This document shows, piece after piece, positions 41,021 to 41,126 of a stretch of DNA of 41,126 bases. Each line of letters starts with the position of its first letter. Position 1 is the first letter of the stretch. A program made the position numbers and the translations under genes. Origin of the DNA: an uncultured Bacteroidales bacterium (lineage in GTDB: Bacteria; Bacteroidota; Bacteroidia; Bacteroidales; Bacteroidaceae); contig CALCYA010000085.1 in assembly GCA_937906165.1 (NCBI GenBank), forward strand, positions 1-41,126. The letters are read 5' to 3'. Below the pieces are notes generated by a model that saw nothing but the letters and a program-made list of their open reading frames with translations, was not told the DNA's origin and ran no database searches.

Positions 41021-41092
41021 CGGCTCACCGGCAAAGTCTGGGGGCTAAGCAAAAAGTTGAGTGATTTAGGGAAAGAGAGTAACAAAGCGAAA
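41021..41092 (+). repeat. Outward-facing copy B of the 72-bp repeat
   Basis: It matches the reverse complement of bases 1-72 with four differences (at 41021, 41030, 41071 and 41085). It begins about 25 bp after the operon terminator. The last 34 bases of the window (41093-41126) follow it in the same outward direction and hold no ORF that I can support; any similarity there to the other copy cannot be tested because copy A runs off the window. Confidence 0.85.
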
Positions 41093-41126
41093 ATACTATT
41101 GCAATGAAATGTCGTAAGGCATGAAA

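Noticed and set aside
1..41126. Whole window as a linear element or transposon with terminal inverted repeats
   Set aside because: The content is chromosomal housekeeping (secG, glnS, proS, fhs, lptD, asnA) with no transposase, integrase, replication or packaging genes. The inverted repeat is better explained as two copies of a dispersed element at sequence ends.

Overview
The window looks like chromosomal DNA from a Bacteroidota member, most likely order Bacteroidales; I cannot resolve the family. Three lines of evidence support this. Many genes are preceded by the Bacteroidota promoter pattern TTTG-N18-21-TAnnTTTG, and I see no strong Shine-Dalgarno sites. The arginine-pathway transcarbamylase carries the Pro90 of the Bacteroides N-succinylornithine enzyme. 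Two genes point to a type IX secretion system (T9SS): a DUF5103 (T9SS plug) protein and a small protein with a type-A-like sorting tail. I see no phage, plasmid, IS transposase or CRISPR array.

Layout. 1-2961: a minus-strand operon with a sigma-54 activator, lptE, a TPR protein and secG. 3004-4913: an SLC13-type permease. 4946-10442: tamB overlapping or abutting the succinylornithine transcarbamylase gene. 10508-13652: rarA and fhs (minus). 13777-18204: a glycosyltransferase, glnS and a large TPR protein (plus). 18287-24951: envelope polysaccharide functions (manC, a WecA/MraY-family transferase, a T9SS plug protein, a DUF1460 amidase-like protein, a CDP-glycerol glycerophosphotransferase-like protein and an OmpA lipoprotein). 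25190-28506: proS and a sulfatase-fold phosphoethanolamine-type transferase. 28583-30667: a GT10 fucosyltransferase-like gene, an LpxL/HtrB-like acyltransferase and tRNA-Arg(CCG), all minus. 30913-32634: asnA and ung. 32700-36149: lptD and an HD-domain protein (minus). 36352-40945: a tightly coupled five-gene operon encoding a VTC/CYTH polyphosphate-polymerase-like enzyme, a DUF4956 membrane protein, a DUF2490 outer-membrane barrel, a small secreted protein and a beta-helix carbohydrate-binding-like protein.

Much of the window concerns the cell envelope: LPS transport (LptE, LptD, TamB), lipid A acylation or decoration, surface glycans and protein export. The rest is housekeeping (tRNA charging, folate, Arg and Asn synthesis, repair). 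All six convergent gene pairs are separated by a long, near-perfect hairpin that can serve both strands.

The two most notable structures are the five-gene VTC-DUF4956 operon, which reads like an uncharacterised polymer-synthesis and surface-display cassette, and a 72-bp imperfect inverted repeat (68/72 identical by eye) found once at each end of the window, facing outward. The repeat suggests a dispersed element at which the sequence was cut or the assembly broke.
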